In this document: positions 1 to 5,470 of the stretch, one piece after another
How the letters are laid out: every line of letters starts with the position of its first letter
Numbering within the stretch: the first letter of the stretch is position 1
Assembly: GCA_025924845.1 (NCBI GenBank)
Contig: JAICHN010000354.1
Location: 1-5,478 of the forward strand
DNA: 5,478 nt
DNA from: Chloroflexota bacterium
GTDB lineage: Bacteria > Chloroflexota > UBA5177 > JANWHV01
Direction: 5' to 3'
Translations under genes and position numbers: made by a program
The notes under the pieces: generated by a model
Told to the model about the DNA's origin: nothing
Seen by the model: only the letters and a program-made list of their open reading frames with translations
The model's database searches: none

Positions 1-402
1 GAGTTGGTCCATACCCAGGAACAGCACAATGAGTACACCAGCAGGCTGGTGGGCTACCTCGATGCCCATCTGAAGGTGGCGCAATTCGCCGTACCGGGGG
101 CATCTCGCGATCGCTCCACGCACGACCTTGAGTTGGTCGAGTACGTTAACCCGCGCGGTGCCCGCGGCGACACGAACATCTGCAATCCGGGAGCAGCGCA
201 TCTGGCGATGTGCGTCACTGATATCCATGCGCGCTACCGGCGGTTGGTCGCGGCGGGAGTACCATTCAATTCCAAGCCCAACCTGATCACGGCCGGGATA
301 AACGCGGGCGGTTTCACCTGCTATTTCCGCGATCCCGACCAGATCGTGCTGGAACTGGTGCAGCCGGCGCCCTCTCGCTCAGGATCGGGGCAGCCGCCGT
401 GA
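1..402 (+). CDS. VOC family protein (glyoxalase/bleomycin-resistance/dioxygenase fold), 5'-truncated by window edge
   Basis: The frame is open from base 1 to the TGA at 400-402, giving 133 visible codons. The first residues (ELVHTQEQ) look like the end of the first beta-alpha-beta module of a VOC protein, so roughly 30 N-terminal residues, including the usual first metal-ligand His, probably lie upstream. The TTG at 4 is therefore unlikely to be the true start. Visible marks are LELVEY (bases 127-144), then a second module opening with AHLAMCV (His codon 199-201), and a C-terminal YFRDPDQ...LELVQP with Glu codon 352-354; His and Glu at these places normally bind the metal. The usual DPDG is DPDQ here. 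VOC proteins catalyse varied metal-dependent isomerisations, epimerisations and ring cleavages, so the substrate is unknown. It is separated from the downstream operon by a repeat-filled spacer and may belong to another transcription unit. Family confidence is high; function is open. Confidence 0.85.
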   Translation, partial: ELVHTQEQHNEYTSRLVGYLDAHLKVAQFAVPGASRDRSTHDLELVEYVNPRGARGDTNICNPGAAHLAMCVTDIHARYRRLVAAGVPFNSKPNLITAGINAGGFTCYFRDPDQIVLELVQPAPSRSGSGQPP

Positions 403-449
403 GGTGTGGTATTACAAACACAGGTTGGCCCACATACCTTGTCGGTTCC

Positions 450-489
450 GTAGGGGCACCGGAGATCCCCTTGGTGATCGGTGCCCTGG
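450..489. repeat. Palindromic intergenic repeat, unit A copy 1
   Basis: This 40-base unit matches the one at 631-670 in 33 of 40 positions without gaps. It can fold as a hairpin with GGGCACCG (454-461) pairing to CGGTGCCC (479-486). It starts 47 bases after the VOC stop codon, so it could act as a transcript-end or mRNA-stabilising structure. No T-run follows, so it is not a textbook intrinsic terminator. The GTAGGGGC start is shared with the other repeat copies in the window. Confidence 0.75.
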
Positions 490-503
490 GTCCCGGCAGT
501 TCC

Positions 504-569
504 GTAGGGGCGCCCCTGGTAGTCACCCTGGTTCGGGCCGCCAAGGGCACCCACAAGGGGCGCCCCTAC
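504..569. repeat. Long imperfect inverted repeat, unit B copy 1
   Basis: The outer arms GTAGGGGCGCCCCT (504-517) and AGGGGCGCCCCTAC (556-569) are perfect reverse complements over 14 bases. The inner arms are only partly complementary, and the centre is TTCGGGCCG (532-540). Bases 526-555 are an exact 30-base reverse-complement match to 5419-5448 in the repeat downstream of the operon, while the flanks (GGCAGTTCCGT on the left, AAACGCGA on the right) recur in the same orientation there. It looks like a non-coding, MITE- or REP-like dispersed palindrome. No transposase is visible. Confidence 0.8.
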
Positions 570-601
570 AAACGCGAGGAAACCTATCTAGCCTGTACTG
601 G

Positions 602-633
602 TACAACCTGGCGTACGTCCGCCGATGGTTGTA
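602..633. repeat. Short inverted repeat TACAACC / GGTTGTA
   Basis: The 7-base arms at 602-608 and 627-633 are separated by 18 bases. The right arm runs into the start of repeat unit A copy 2, so this may be a repeat edge and not a regulator site. An operator role for the operon is possible because of its position about 120 bases upstream of the first gene, but nothing else supports it. Confidence 0.35.
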
Positions 634-670
634 GGGGTACCGGGGACCCTTTGGGTGATGGGTGCCCTGG
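631..670. repeat. Palindromic intergenic repeat, unit A copy 2
   Basis: This is the second copy of the unit at 450-489 (33/40 identical). It can fold with GGGTACC (635-641) against GGTGCCC (661-667), one pair being a wobble in RNA, and an inner ACCC (646-649) / GGGT (653-656) stem closing a TTT loop. Some of the differences from copy 1 leave the stem pairable, which suggests that structure is retained. Confidence 0.75.
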
Positions 671-680
671 ACGGGGACGA

Positions 681-701
681 GGGCGACCACCAGGGTCGCC
701 C
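681..701. repeat. GGGCGACC / GGTCGCCC hairpin
   Basis: A perfect 8-base inverted repeat (681-688 and 694-701) has a 5-base loop. It sits directly after unit A copy 2, about 50 bases before the first start codon of the operon and 36 bases before its ribosome binding site. If transcribed it would be a strong stem in the leader. GGGCGACC-type arms are a recurring theme in intergenic repeats that I associate with Chloroflexota genomes. Confidence 0.6.
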
Positions 702-737
702 CGACGGGAGGAACTTGGATCCCAGTGCATCAGCGCG

Positions 738-743
738 AAGGAG
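738..743 (+). promoter_or_regulatory. Ribosome binding site AAGGAG for the PhyH gene
   Basis: AAGGAG lies 7 bases before the ATG at 751. It decides that start over the upstream in-frame ATG at 625, which would add 42 residues encoded by repeat DNA. Confidence 0.85.
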
Positions 744-750
744 AACAACG

Positions 751-1719
751 ATGTCGAGGCTTGACGCGGTCCAACTGGCGCAATTCGCGGAGCAGGGTTA
801 TTTGGTGGTTGATGGGGTGCTCGATCCGGCACTCGACATTGGCCCGATCCTGGACGAGTATGAAGGGGTGCTGGATACCGTCGCCAATCTCTTTCGGGAG
901 CGCGGCTGGATCGCCGCGCTCTATGGCGAGCTTCCCTTCCGCGAACGGCTGATCCGCATCTGCCGGGAAAGCGGGAAGAGCCTTTCCCAGTATTTTGATT
1001 TCAGCTTGCCGCAAACCGGGGTGCGAGCGGACACTCCCATGCACGTCGGTCCGGCAGTGTTCAACCTGCTGACCTCGCCGCGCCTCCTTGACGTGGTGGA
1101 ATCGGTGGTTGGTCCGGAGATTTACTCCAATCCCGTGCAGCACATCCGCATGAAACTGCCGCCGGGAGTGCTGCCGGCCGCCAATTCGGACGGACTGAAT
1201 GCCACCATTCCCTGGCATCAGGACAACGGAGTGGTCCTGCCCGAGGCGGACGCCGCTACTATCCTCACCGTCTGGTTGCCCTTGAACGAGGCGACAATCG
1301 CGAACGGCTGCCTGCAAGTGATCCCGCGCAGCCATCGCGGCGAACTGGAGCCACATTGCCCGACCGCTCGGGGCGCCGCGATCCCTGACGTGGTGGTGGC
1401 GAACCGCGGAGCGATCCCCGTGCCGATGAAGCCGGGGAGCGTCCTGCTCATGCATCAGCGCACGATCCATAGCTCGCTGGATAACACGACGCCCGATCAG
1501 GTGCGGATCAGCCTGGATCTGCGCTATCAGCCTATTGGTCAGCCGACCGGGCGACCGGCCTTCCCCGGCTTCCCGGCACGCAGCGCCGCCCATCCCGATC
1601 TGGTCCTGCGCGACCCCGTGGTTTGGGAGAATCTCTGGCTCGACACGCGCGCGCGGCTGGCCGCCCAGGACAACCCGGCGTTCAATCGCTGGAAAGCCGG
1701 AGTCGGCGTCTGTGCCTGA
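751..1719 (+). CDS. Phytanoyl-CoA dioxygenase (PhyH) family Fe(II)/2-oxoglutarate-dependent oxygenase
   Basis: The product has 322 residues, within the usual range for bacterial PhyH proteins. The N-terminal FAEQGYLVVDGVLDP (about residues 12-26) is the typical PhyH opening. The double-stranded beta-helix core carries the facial triad: His156-x-Asp158 in PWHQDNG and distal His240 in RTIHSSLDN. Arg252 in QVRISLDLRY is the likely 2-oxoglutarate carboxylate anchor. NGCLQVIPRSH between them is also typical of the family. The enzyme should therefore be an intact cytoplasmic hydroxylase using O2, Fe(II) and 2-oxoglutarate. Bacterial PhyH proteins act on very diverse substrates, so phytanoyl-CoA should not be assumed. 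The ATG at 751 is chosen for its AAGGAG site. It is the first gene of the operon and is 45 nt from the enolase-superfamily gene, suggesting that it acts on the same substrate or an analogue. Confidence 0.9.
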   Translation: MSRLDAVQLAQFAEQGYLVVDGVLDPALDIGPILDEYEGVLDTVANLFRERGWIAALYGELPFRERLIRICRESGKSLSQYFDFSLPQTGVRADTPMHVGPAVFNLLTSPRLLDVVESVVGPEIYSNPVQHIRMKLPPGVLPAANSDGLNATIPWHQDNGVVLPEADAATILTVWLPLNEATIANGCLQVIPRSHRGELEPHCPTARGAAIPDVVVANRGAIPVPMKPGSVLLMHQRTIHSSLDNTTPDQVRISLDLRYQPIGQPTGRPAFPGFPARSAAHPDLVLRDPVVWENLWLDTRARLAAQDNPAFNRWKAGVGVCA

Positions 1720-1752
1720 GCACCCTTACACCCCTGCCACACTACGTCAACC

Positions 1753-1760
1753 AAGGGAGA
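1753..1760 (+). promoter_or_regulatory. Ribosome binding site AAGGGAGA for the enolase-superfamily gene
   Basis: A strong purine-rich site ends 4 bases before the ATG at 1765, with its GGAG core at 1756-1759, 5 bases from the start. It supports that start and independent initiation within the 45 nt gap. Confidence 0.8.
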
Positions 1761-1764
1761 GATA

Positions 1765-2850
1765 ATGCGAATTACCGATGTGCGGGTTGAGCTGTATACG
1801 GTACCGGCCGGGCCGTCCTTTCGCTGGCGCGACGGCCTACCGGGATCGGACCCGGATACCACGGCTGGAGCCTTGCGGATCATCACGGACGACGGTCGGG
1901 AGGGGTACGCCTTTACCAGTCGCGGCGTCATCCTGCGGGACTTGGTCGAACGGCGCATCCGCCGTGACCTGATCGGCCAGGACCCCTTGCAAAAGGAATG
2001 GCTCTGGCACCGCATGTGGGAACTGGACCGGATCGAGGAGTTCCCGTTGTACGTGCTCGGCATGGTCGATATCGCGCTGTGGGATCTCACCGGCAAGGTA
2101 GCGGGGCTGCCGGTCCATCAACTGCTGGGCGGCTTCCGCACCGGTCTCCCCGCCTATGCCAGCACGGTTACCTTTGGCTCGATCGAGGAGTACCTGGACG
2201 TAGCCGACCAGTGCCTGGCGCTCGGCTATCCCGCGATCAAGCTGCATGCATGGGGAGACGCGCGGCGCGATGCCCAACTGTCGCTGGCCCTCCGCGAACA
2301 CGTCGGCGACGAGATTCCGCTTATGTTCGACGGCTCGGCCGGCTTCGACCTCGCTGATTCGATCTACCTCGGGCATGCCCTGGCGGACGCGGGCTTCCTC
2401 TGGTACGAGGAGCCGATGCGCGAGTTCAGCATCACGGCCTACAAATGGCTGGCCGGCGCGGTTCGCGTCCCGCTGCTGGTGGCCGAAACATCGGACGGCG
2501 CGCACATGAACGTGGGCGACTTCATCGCCTCGGGCTGCGCGACGTTCGTGCGCACCAGCGCCGGGCTCAAGGGCGGTCTCACCGGGGCCATGCGCATCGC
2601 TCATCTGGCCGATGCCTTCAGACTGCGGGCCGAGGTACACGGCGACGGTCTGGTCCATCGCCATCTCTGCATGGCTATCCCCAATACCACCTTTTACGAG
2701 TCGCTGGTTCGCACCAATCCGGTGGTACGCGCCCCGGAAATTGATGCGAACGGCTTGATTCACGCTCCGACCGCGCCCGGCATCGGTTGGGAAGCGACCT
2801 GGGATCGCCCGCCCTGGGAGGGTGGCCCCACCGAGGGAGATTTGGGATGA
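1765..2850 (+). CDS. Mandelate racemase/muconate lactonizing enzyme-like protein (enolase superfamily)
   Basis: The 361-residue product has the N-terminal capping domain (MRITDVRVELYTVP, then GxxDIALWDLTGK near residues 95-112) followed by the (beta/alpha)7-beta barrel. Metal ligands are clear and spaced as I recall for mandelate racemase (26 and 26 residues): Asp189 (MFDGS), Glu215 (WYEEP) and Glu241 (VAETS). The second-strand base is Lys159 in IKLHAWG, so the motif is K-x-H, not K-x-K. On later strands His292 (EVHGDG) and Glu312 (FYESL) sit where mandelate racemase has His297 and Glu317, but the dyad Asp270 position appears to be Ser265 (RTSAGLKGG). Family members abstract a proton alpha to a carboxylate to racemise, dehydrate or cycloisomerise; sugar-acid dehydratase or cycloisomerase are the likeliest roles, unproven. 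The stop overlaps the next start (ATGA), indicating translational coupling to the SDR. Fold assignment is firm; reaction is open. Confidence 0.9.
   Translation: MRITDVRVELYTVPAGPSFRWRDGLPGSDPDTTAGALRIITDDGREGYAFTSRGVILRDLVERRIRRDLIGQDPLQKEWLWHRMWELDRIEEFPLYVLGMVDIALWDLTGKVAGLPVHQLLGGFRTGLPAYASTVTFGSIEEYLDVADQCLALGYPAIKLHAWGDARRDAQLSLALREHVGDEIPLMFDGSAGFDLADSIYLGHALADAGFLWYEEPMREFSITAYKWLAGAVRVPLLVAETSDGAHMNVGDFIASGCATFVRTSAGLKGGLTGAMRIAHLADAFRLRAEVHGDGLVHRHLCMAIPNTTFYESLVRTNPVVRAPEIDANGLIHAPTAPGIGWEATWDRPPWEGGPTEGDLG
2835..2839 (+). promoter_or_regulatory. Ribosome binding site GGGAG for the first SDR gene
   Basis: GGGAG inside the end of the enolase-superfamily gene lies 7 bases before the ATG at 2847. 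This favours 2847 over the in-frame ATG at 2787, which would add 20 residues read out of frame through the upstream gene. A further ATG at 2853 is possible but worse spaced. Confidence 0.75.
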
Positions 2851-3629
2851 CCATGCCCGTACCCATCACTCCAGGCGGCGCCGAGCCTGAGTCGCGCGTG
2901 GCCCTGATCACGGGGGCGGCGCGCGGCATGGGTGCCGCTATCGCGCGCCGACTGGCGGCGGACGGTCTGGCCGTCGTGCTGGCCGATCGGCGCCGCGAGG
3001 CCATCGACGCCCTGGCCGGCGAGCTGGCCGGCATGGGCAGCCGGGCCGTTGCCCTGGAAGTCGACCTGGCGGATGCCGAGCAGATCACGCGGCTCGAAGC
3101 GGCGGCCCGGGCCAGGTTCGAGCGGTTGGATGTGCTGGTGAACAACGCCGGGGTGATCCTGCCCAAGGGTTTTATCGAGGCAACGGTTGAGGAATGGGAC
3201 CGGATGATGGCAGTCAACCTGCGGGCCGTGTTCCTGCTCAGCCGGGCCGCCTTGCCGGAACTGCGGCGGCGGCGCGGCACGATCGTCAATATCGCCTCCA
3301 CGGCGGGCCTGCGCGCCCAGATGGAAAACGGACCCTACTGTGTGGCGAAAAGCGGCGTGATCATGTTGACCCAGGCCCTGGCCCAGGAGATACACGCCGA
3401 CGGGGTGCGGGTCAACTGCGTATGCCCCGGCGCCGTCGATACGCCGCTGCTGACCGAATATGCCCAGGCGCGCGGCCGGCCCGAGAGCATCGGCACGCTG
3501 GCCGAAGCGGGCACCCTGGTGCCGCCCGAGGACATCGCGGCAGCGGTGTCGTTCCTGGTCAGCGAAGGAGCGCGGTCGATCACCGGGCAGGTGACGGTCG
3601 TGGATCGGGGGGCATTGGTCGTTGGGTAG
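2847..3629 (+). CDS. Classical short-chain dehydrogenase/reductase (SDR), first of two
   Basis: The 260-residue length is typical of classical SDRs. Motifs occur in order: cofactor loop TGAARGMG (22-29), Asp47 at the end of beta-2 (VVLADRR), which favours NAD(H) over NADP(H), NNAG (99-102), and the catalytic tetrad Asn124, Ser151, Tyr164 and Lys168 (YCVAK). CPGAVDTPL follows as the substrate-loop entry. The protein should be an active NAD-dependent oxidoreductase of hydroxyl/keto groups in the cytoplasm. The C-terminal VDGG usual in the family reads VDRG, a minor deviation. The start overlaps the upstream stop as ATGA. Similarity to many 3-oxoacyl-ACP reductase (FabG)-like proteins is expected, but the catabolic context argues against a fatty-acid role. 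The substrate cannot be stated. Confidence 0.92.
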   Translation: MTMPVPITPGGAEPESRVALITGAARGMGAAIARRLAADGLAVVLADRRREAIDALAGELAGMGSRAVALEVDLADAEQITRLEAAARARFERLDVLVNNAGVILPKGFIEATVEEWDRMMAVNLRAVFLLSRAALPELRRRRGTIVNIASTAGLRAQMENGPYCVAKSGVIMLTQALAQEIHADGVRVNCVCPGAVDTPLLTEYAQARGRPESIGTLAEAGTLVPPEDIAAAVSFLVSEGARSITGQVTVVDRGALVVG

Positions 3630-3650
3630 AGAGTCGGGACGCCGACCCAA
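3622..3650. repeat. Possible small hairpin between the two SDR genes
   Basis: Two alternative stems are possible: TTGGGT (3622-3627) with ACCCAA (3645-3650), or GTCGG (3633-3637) with CCGAC (3642-3646) around a GACG loop. They share bases 3645-3646, so both cannot form completely. The hairpin covers the end of the first SDR and ends 17 bases before the next start. Such short stems arise by chance in GC-rich DNA. Confidence 0.3.
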
Positions 3651-3667
3651 TAGATGGATGGGCCACA

Positions 3668-4501
3668 ATGTCATCTGAAACAGAGTTGAGACAAGAGCCG
3701 GTGAAAAAGCTGGACGGTCAGGTCGCCGTGATTACCGGCGGTGGTCAGGGTATCGGGCGGGCGATGGCGCACGCCTTTGCCGAGGCGGGCGCGGTGGTCG
3801 CTATTGCCGATGTACAAGCGGAGCATGCCGGCGCCGCGGCGGAGGCGATCAGGGCGACGGGCGGCACCGCAGCCGCGTTCACCACTGATGTGACCTCGCC
3901 GGAGAGTGTGAGCGAACTCTTCACCGAGTTACAACGCCGGTTCCAACGAGTGGACATCCTGGTCAATAATGCCGGGATCTGCCCGGTGACGGCGTTTCCC
4001 GAGTTCGCGCTCGATCAATGGCGGCGCGTCTTCGCCGTCAATGTCGAGGGGCCGGTGCTGACGACCCAGGCCGCGGCAAAACTGATGCGCGCGCAGGCGC
4101 CGCATCCCACGGCGGGACGGCGAGGCGCGATCATCAATGTCAGCTCGCCGGCGGCCGAGATTGGCCGGCCGATGTTCGCGGCATACGGGGCGAGCAAGGC
4201 GGCGCTGAACAGTCTGTCGCGCACCAGCGCCGACGTATTGGGTCCGGCCGGCATTGCAGTCACCGTGCTTTATCCCGGCGGCGTCCTCGGGCCGCTCTGG
4301 CAGAATCTGCTGCCCGACCTGAGCGTGGCCGAGGGACGGAGCGTGGAAGAAATTCTGGCCGAACGTGCCGCCGGCATGCCGAACGGTCGGTTCCAATTGC
4401 CGGAGGAGACTGCTCGCATGGCCCTCTATATCGCCGCTTCCCGCGGCATGGGCCTTAACGGGCGCTTGCTCTGGTCGGAAGCGCACACGGCGCCGCTATG
4501 A
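3668..4501 (+). CDS. Classical short-chain dehydrogenase/reductase (SDR), second of two
   Basis: The 277-residue product has TGGGQGIG (23-30), Asp48 after beta-2 (AIADVQ), suggesting NAD(H), NNAG (100-103) and the tetrad Asn125, Ser160, Tyr173 and Lys177 (YGASK), so it should be catalytically competent. It differs from its neighbour in an extra N-terminal stretch of about 8 residues, a longer insertion before strand 5 (AQAPHPTAGRRG), and a divergent C-terminal part: VTVLYPGGVLGPL replaces the usual NxVxPGxxxT, and the terminal LLWSEAHTAPL lacks the common VDGG. This points to a different substrate from the first SDR. The ATG at 3668 is preferred, although only a weak purine stretch (GATGGATGGG, 3653-3662) precedes it; a GTG at 3701 would still leave the Rossmann core intact. 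It ends in an ATGA overlap with the next gene. Confidence 0.88.
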   Translation: MSSETELRQEPVKKLDGQVAVITGGGQGIGRAMAHAFAEAGAVVAIADVQAEHAGAAAEAIRATGGTAAAFTTDVTSPESVSELFTELQRRFQRVDILVNNAGICPVTAFPEFALDQWRRVFAVNVEGPVLTTQAAAKLMRAQAPHPTAGRRGAIINVSSPAAEIGRPMFAAYGASKAALNSLSRTSADVLGPAGIAVTVLYPGGVLGPLWQNLLPDLSVAEGRSVEEILAERAAGMPNGRFQLPEETARMALYIAASRGMGLNGRLLWSEAHTAPL

Positions 4502-5370
4502 ACATGCGCCTGGGACTGGCCGGGACCTGGGTGCCGCGTGATCCCACTGAGGTCACGCCCGCCCTGGCGCGGCGGCTCGCCTCCCTGGGGTTCCAGGCGC
4601 TGGTGACCCATTTCGCGGCGCCGCCGGATGTGATGGCCGGCCAGGCGGGCGCACGGGTGCGCGAGGTCCTGGCCGACGCCGGCATCCGCATCGGGCAAGC
4701 CACTGGCTACAATCCCAACCTGGTCCATCCGGACGACGCGGTAAGGGACGCGGAGTTGGCGCGGCTGCGCGCCGCCTTCGACGCGGCACGCGTGCTCGGC
4801 GCCGAAATGATCATCACCGGTTGCGGATCGCATCATCCAGGCTTCTTTTACGGGCCGTCGCCGGCGAATCATACCGAACAGGCGCGCGCCCGGCTCGTGG
4901 AGAGCTTGCGGTTGGCGGCGCCCTGGGCCGAGGCATCCGGCATTATCCTCGCCCTGGAATGTCATGTGCTGACCACGCTCGACACGCCGGCGCATATCCG
5001 CGCCGTCCTGCAAGCGGTCGGATCGCCCTGGGTACGGGCCAACTTCGATCCGGTCAACCTGATCGGCGATTTGCCGACCCTGTATGCCGGCGGCGCGGCA
5101 ATACGAAATATGGGGGCCGAGCTTGGCCCCTACTTTGCGCCGAGCGCGCACATCAAAGACATCACGGCACTCCCCGAACTGGTGCTCCATCTGGCCGAGG
5201 TCCCGCCGGGTGAGGGCCAACTCGATTACGCCGCCTTCTTCGACGTCTGCCGGACCCTTGGTGACGGCGCGGCGCTGATCATCGAGCATCTTGCCGCCGA
5301 GCAAGTGGATGCCGCAATCGCCTTCGTGAAAGAGGCCGCGCGGCGTTACGACATCCAACTCGAACGCTGA
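4498..5370 (+). CDS. Xylose-isomerase-like TIM-barrel protein (sugar phosphate isomerase/epimerase family)
   Basis: The 290-residue product has the length and strand pattern of the AP-endonuclease-2/xylose-isomerase-like barrel family that includes IolE, IolI, hydroxypyruvate isomerase and ketose 3-epimerases. Probable metal ligands in order are Glu154 (LALECHV), Asp184 (ANFDPVN), His218 (AHIKD) and Glu263 (LIIEHL), matching the family's Glu-Asp-His-Glu pattern, so the site looks complete. His112-His113 (GCGSHHPG) may line the pocket. The enzyme would isomerise, epimerise or dehydrate a keto sugar or cyclitol through an enediol(ate); which one cannot be read here. The start at 4498 overlaps the upstream stop as ATGA, and its only Shine-Dalgarno-like match is a distant GGAAG (4477-4481), so translation is probably coupled to the SDR. 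ATG 4504 is an alternative. It is the last gene before the downstream repeat. Confidence 0.88.
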   Translation: MNMRLGLAGTWVPRDPTEVTPALARRLASLGFQALVTHFAAPPDVMAGQAGARVREVLADAGIRIGQATGYNPNLVHPDDAVRDAELARLRAAFDAARVLGAEMIITGCGSHHPGFFYGPSPANHTEQARARLVESLRLAAPWAEASGIILALECHVLTTLDTPAHIRAVLQAVGSPWVRANFDPVNLIGDLPTLYAGGAAIRNMGAELGPYFAPSAHIKDITALPELVLHLAEVPPGEGQLDYAAFFDVCRTLGDGAALIIEHLAAEQVDAAIAFVKEAARRYDIQLER

Positions 5371-5405
5371 GGGTTTAGTACAGCTTGGCAGTTCCGTTGG
5401 GGTCC

Positions 5406-5470
5406 GTAGGGGCACCTCTGTGGGTGCCCTTGGCGGCCCGAACCAGGGCACCCACAAGAGGTGCCCCTAC
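5406..5470. repeat. Long near-perfect palindrome downstream of the operon, unit B copy 2
   Basis: The arms 5406-5433 and 5443-5470 (28 bases each) are complementary except for a single-base bulge on each side; the loop is CGGCCCGAA (5434-5442). The outer 14 bases of each arm (GTAGGGGCACCTCT and AGAGGTGCCCCTAC) pair perfectly. It starts 36 bases after the final stop codon, so it would form a very stable 3'-end hairpin in the operon mRNA and may protect or end the transcript. No T-run follows within the 8 bases left in the window. It is the same repeat family as 504-569, with the core inverted. Confidence 0.85.

Larger units (their letters stand above)
403..750. other. Repeat-filled intergenic region upstream of the operon
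   Basis: These 348 bases carry no credible gene. Open frames cross them on both strands, but their translations are low-complexity Gly/Arg/Pro products of the GC-rich repeats and match no family I recognise. The stretch contains two copies of a 40-base palindromic unit, one longer inverted repeat, a short GGGCGACC hairpin, and an inverted repeat TACAACC/GGTTGTA (602-608 and 627-633). The operon promoter should lie here, most likely in 570-730, but I see no convincing -35/-10 pair; TATCTA at 585-590 has no partner box. Confidence 0.8.
751..5370 (+). other. Probable five-gene operon (PhyH - enolase superfamily - SDR - SDR - TIM-barrel isomerase)
   Basis: Five same-strand genes follow with gaps of 45 nt, an ATGA overlap, 38 nt and a second ATGA overlap. 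No promoter-like spacer or terminator is evident inside the set. Repeat palindromes lie on both outer sides. All five products are soluble enzymes acting on small oxygenated molecules; none shows a signal peptide or membrane segments. A shared catabolic pathway for a sugar acid, lactone or cyclitol is inferred from the family mix, not shown. Confidence 0.8.

Noticed and set aside
585..590. TATCTA as a -10 promoter box for the operon
   Set aside because: No acceptable -35 sequence lies 16-18 bases upstream; that place is occupied by the end of repeat unit B.
403..701. CRISPR array
   Set aside because: The repeats are palindromic and unevenly spaced, differ in length, and have no regular unique spacers.
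625..750. N-terminal extension of the PhyH protein from an ATG at 625
   Set aside because: The extra 42 residues are encoded by repeat unit A copy 2 and the adjacent hairpin; the strong AAGGAG and the family's normal N-terminus both favour ATG 751.
399..764. Open frame of 121 codons through the intergenic repeats on the + strand
   Set aside because: Its translation is Gly/Arg/Pro-rich, reads straight through hairpin repeats, runs into the PhyH gene and lacks a ribosome binding site or family likeness.
730..1593. Long minus-strand open frame (287 codons) antisense to the PhyH gene
   Set aside because: It is a GC-rich antisense shadow with no recognisable domain, opposite a gene with clear catalytic motifs.
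3194..3667. Upstream extension of the second SDR to 435 residues
   Set aside because: The added part overlaps the first SDR out of frame and is low-complexity; the Rossmann motif sits at the normal distance from ATG 3668.
4426..5457. Long minus-strand open frame (343 codons) opposite the TIM-barrel gene
   Set aside because: It lies antisense to an intact enzyme gene, begins inside the downstream palindrome and has no family features.
504..5470. Composite transposon carrying the five-gene operon
   Set aside because: No transposase is present and no target-site duplication can be verified; the palindromes look like dispersed intergenic repeats, so mobility remains only a possibility.
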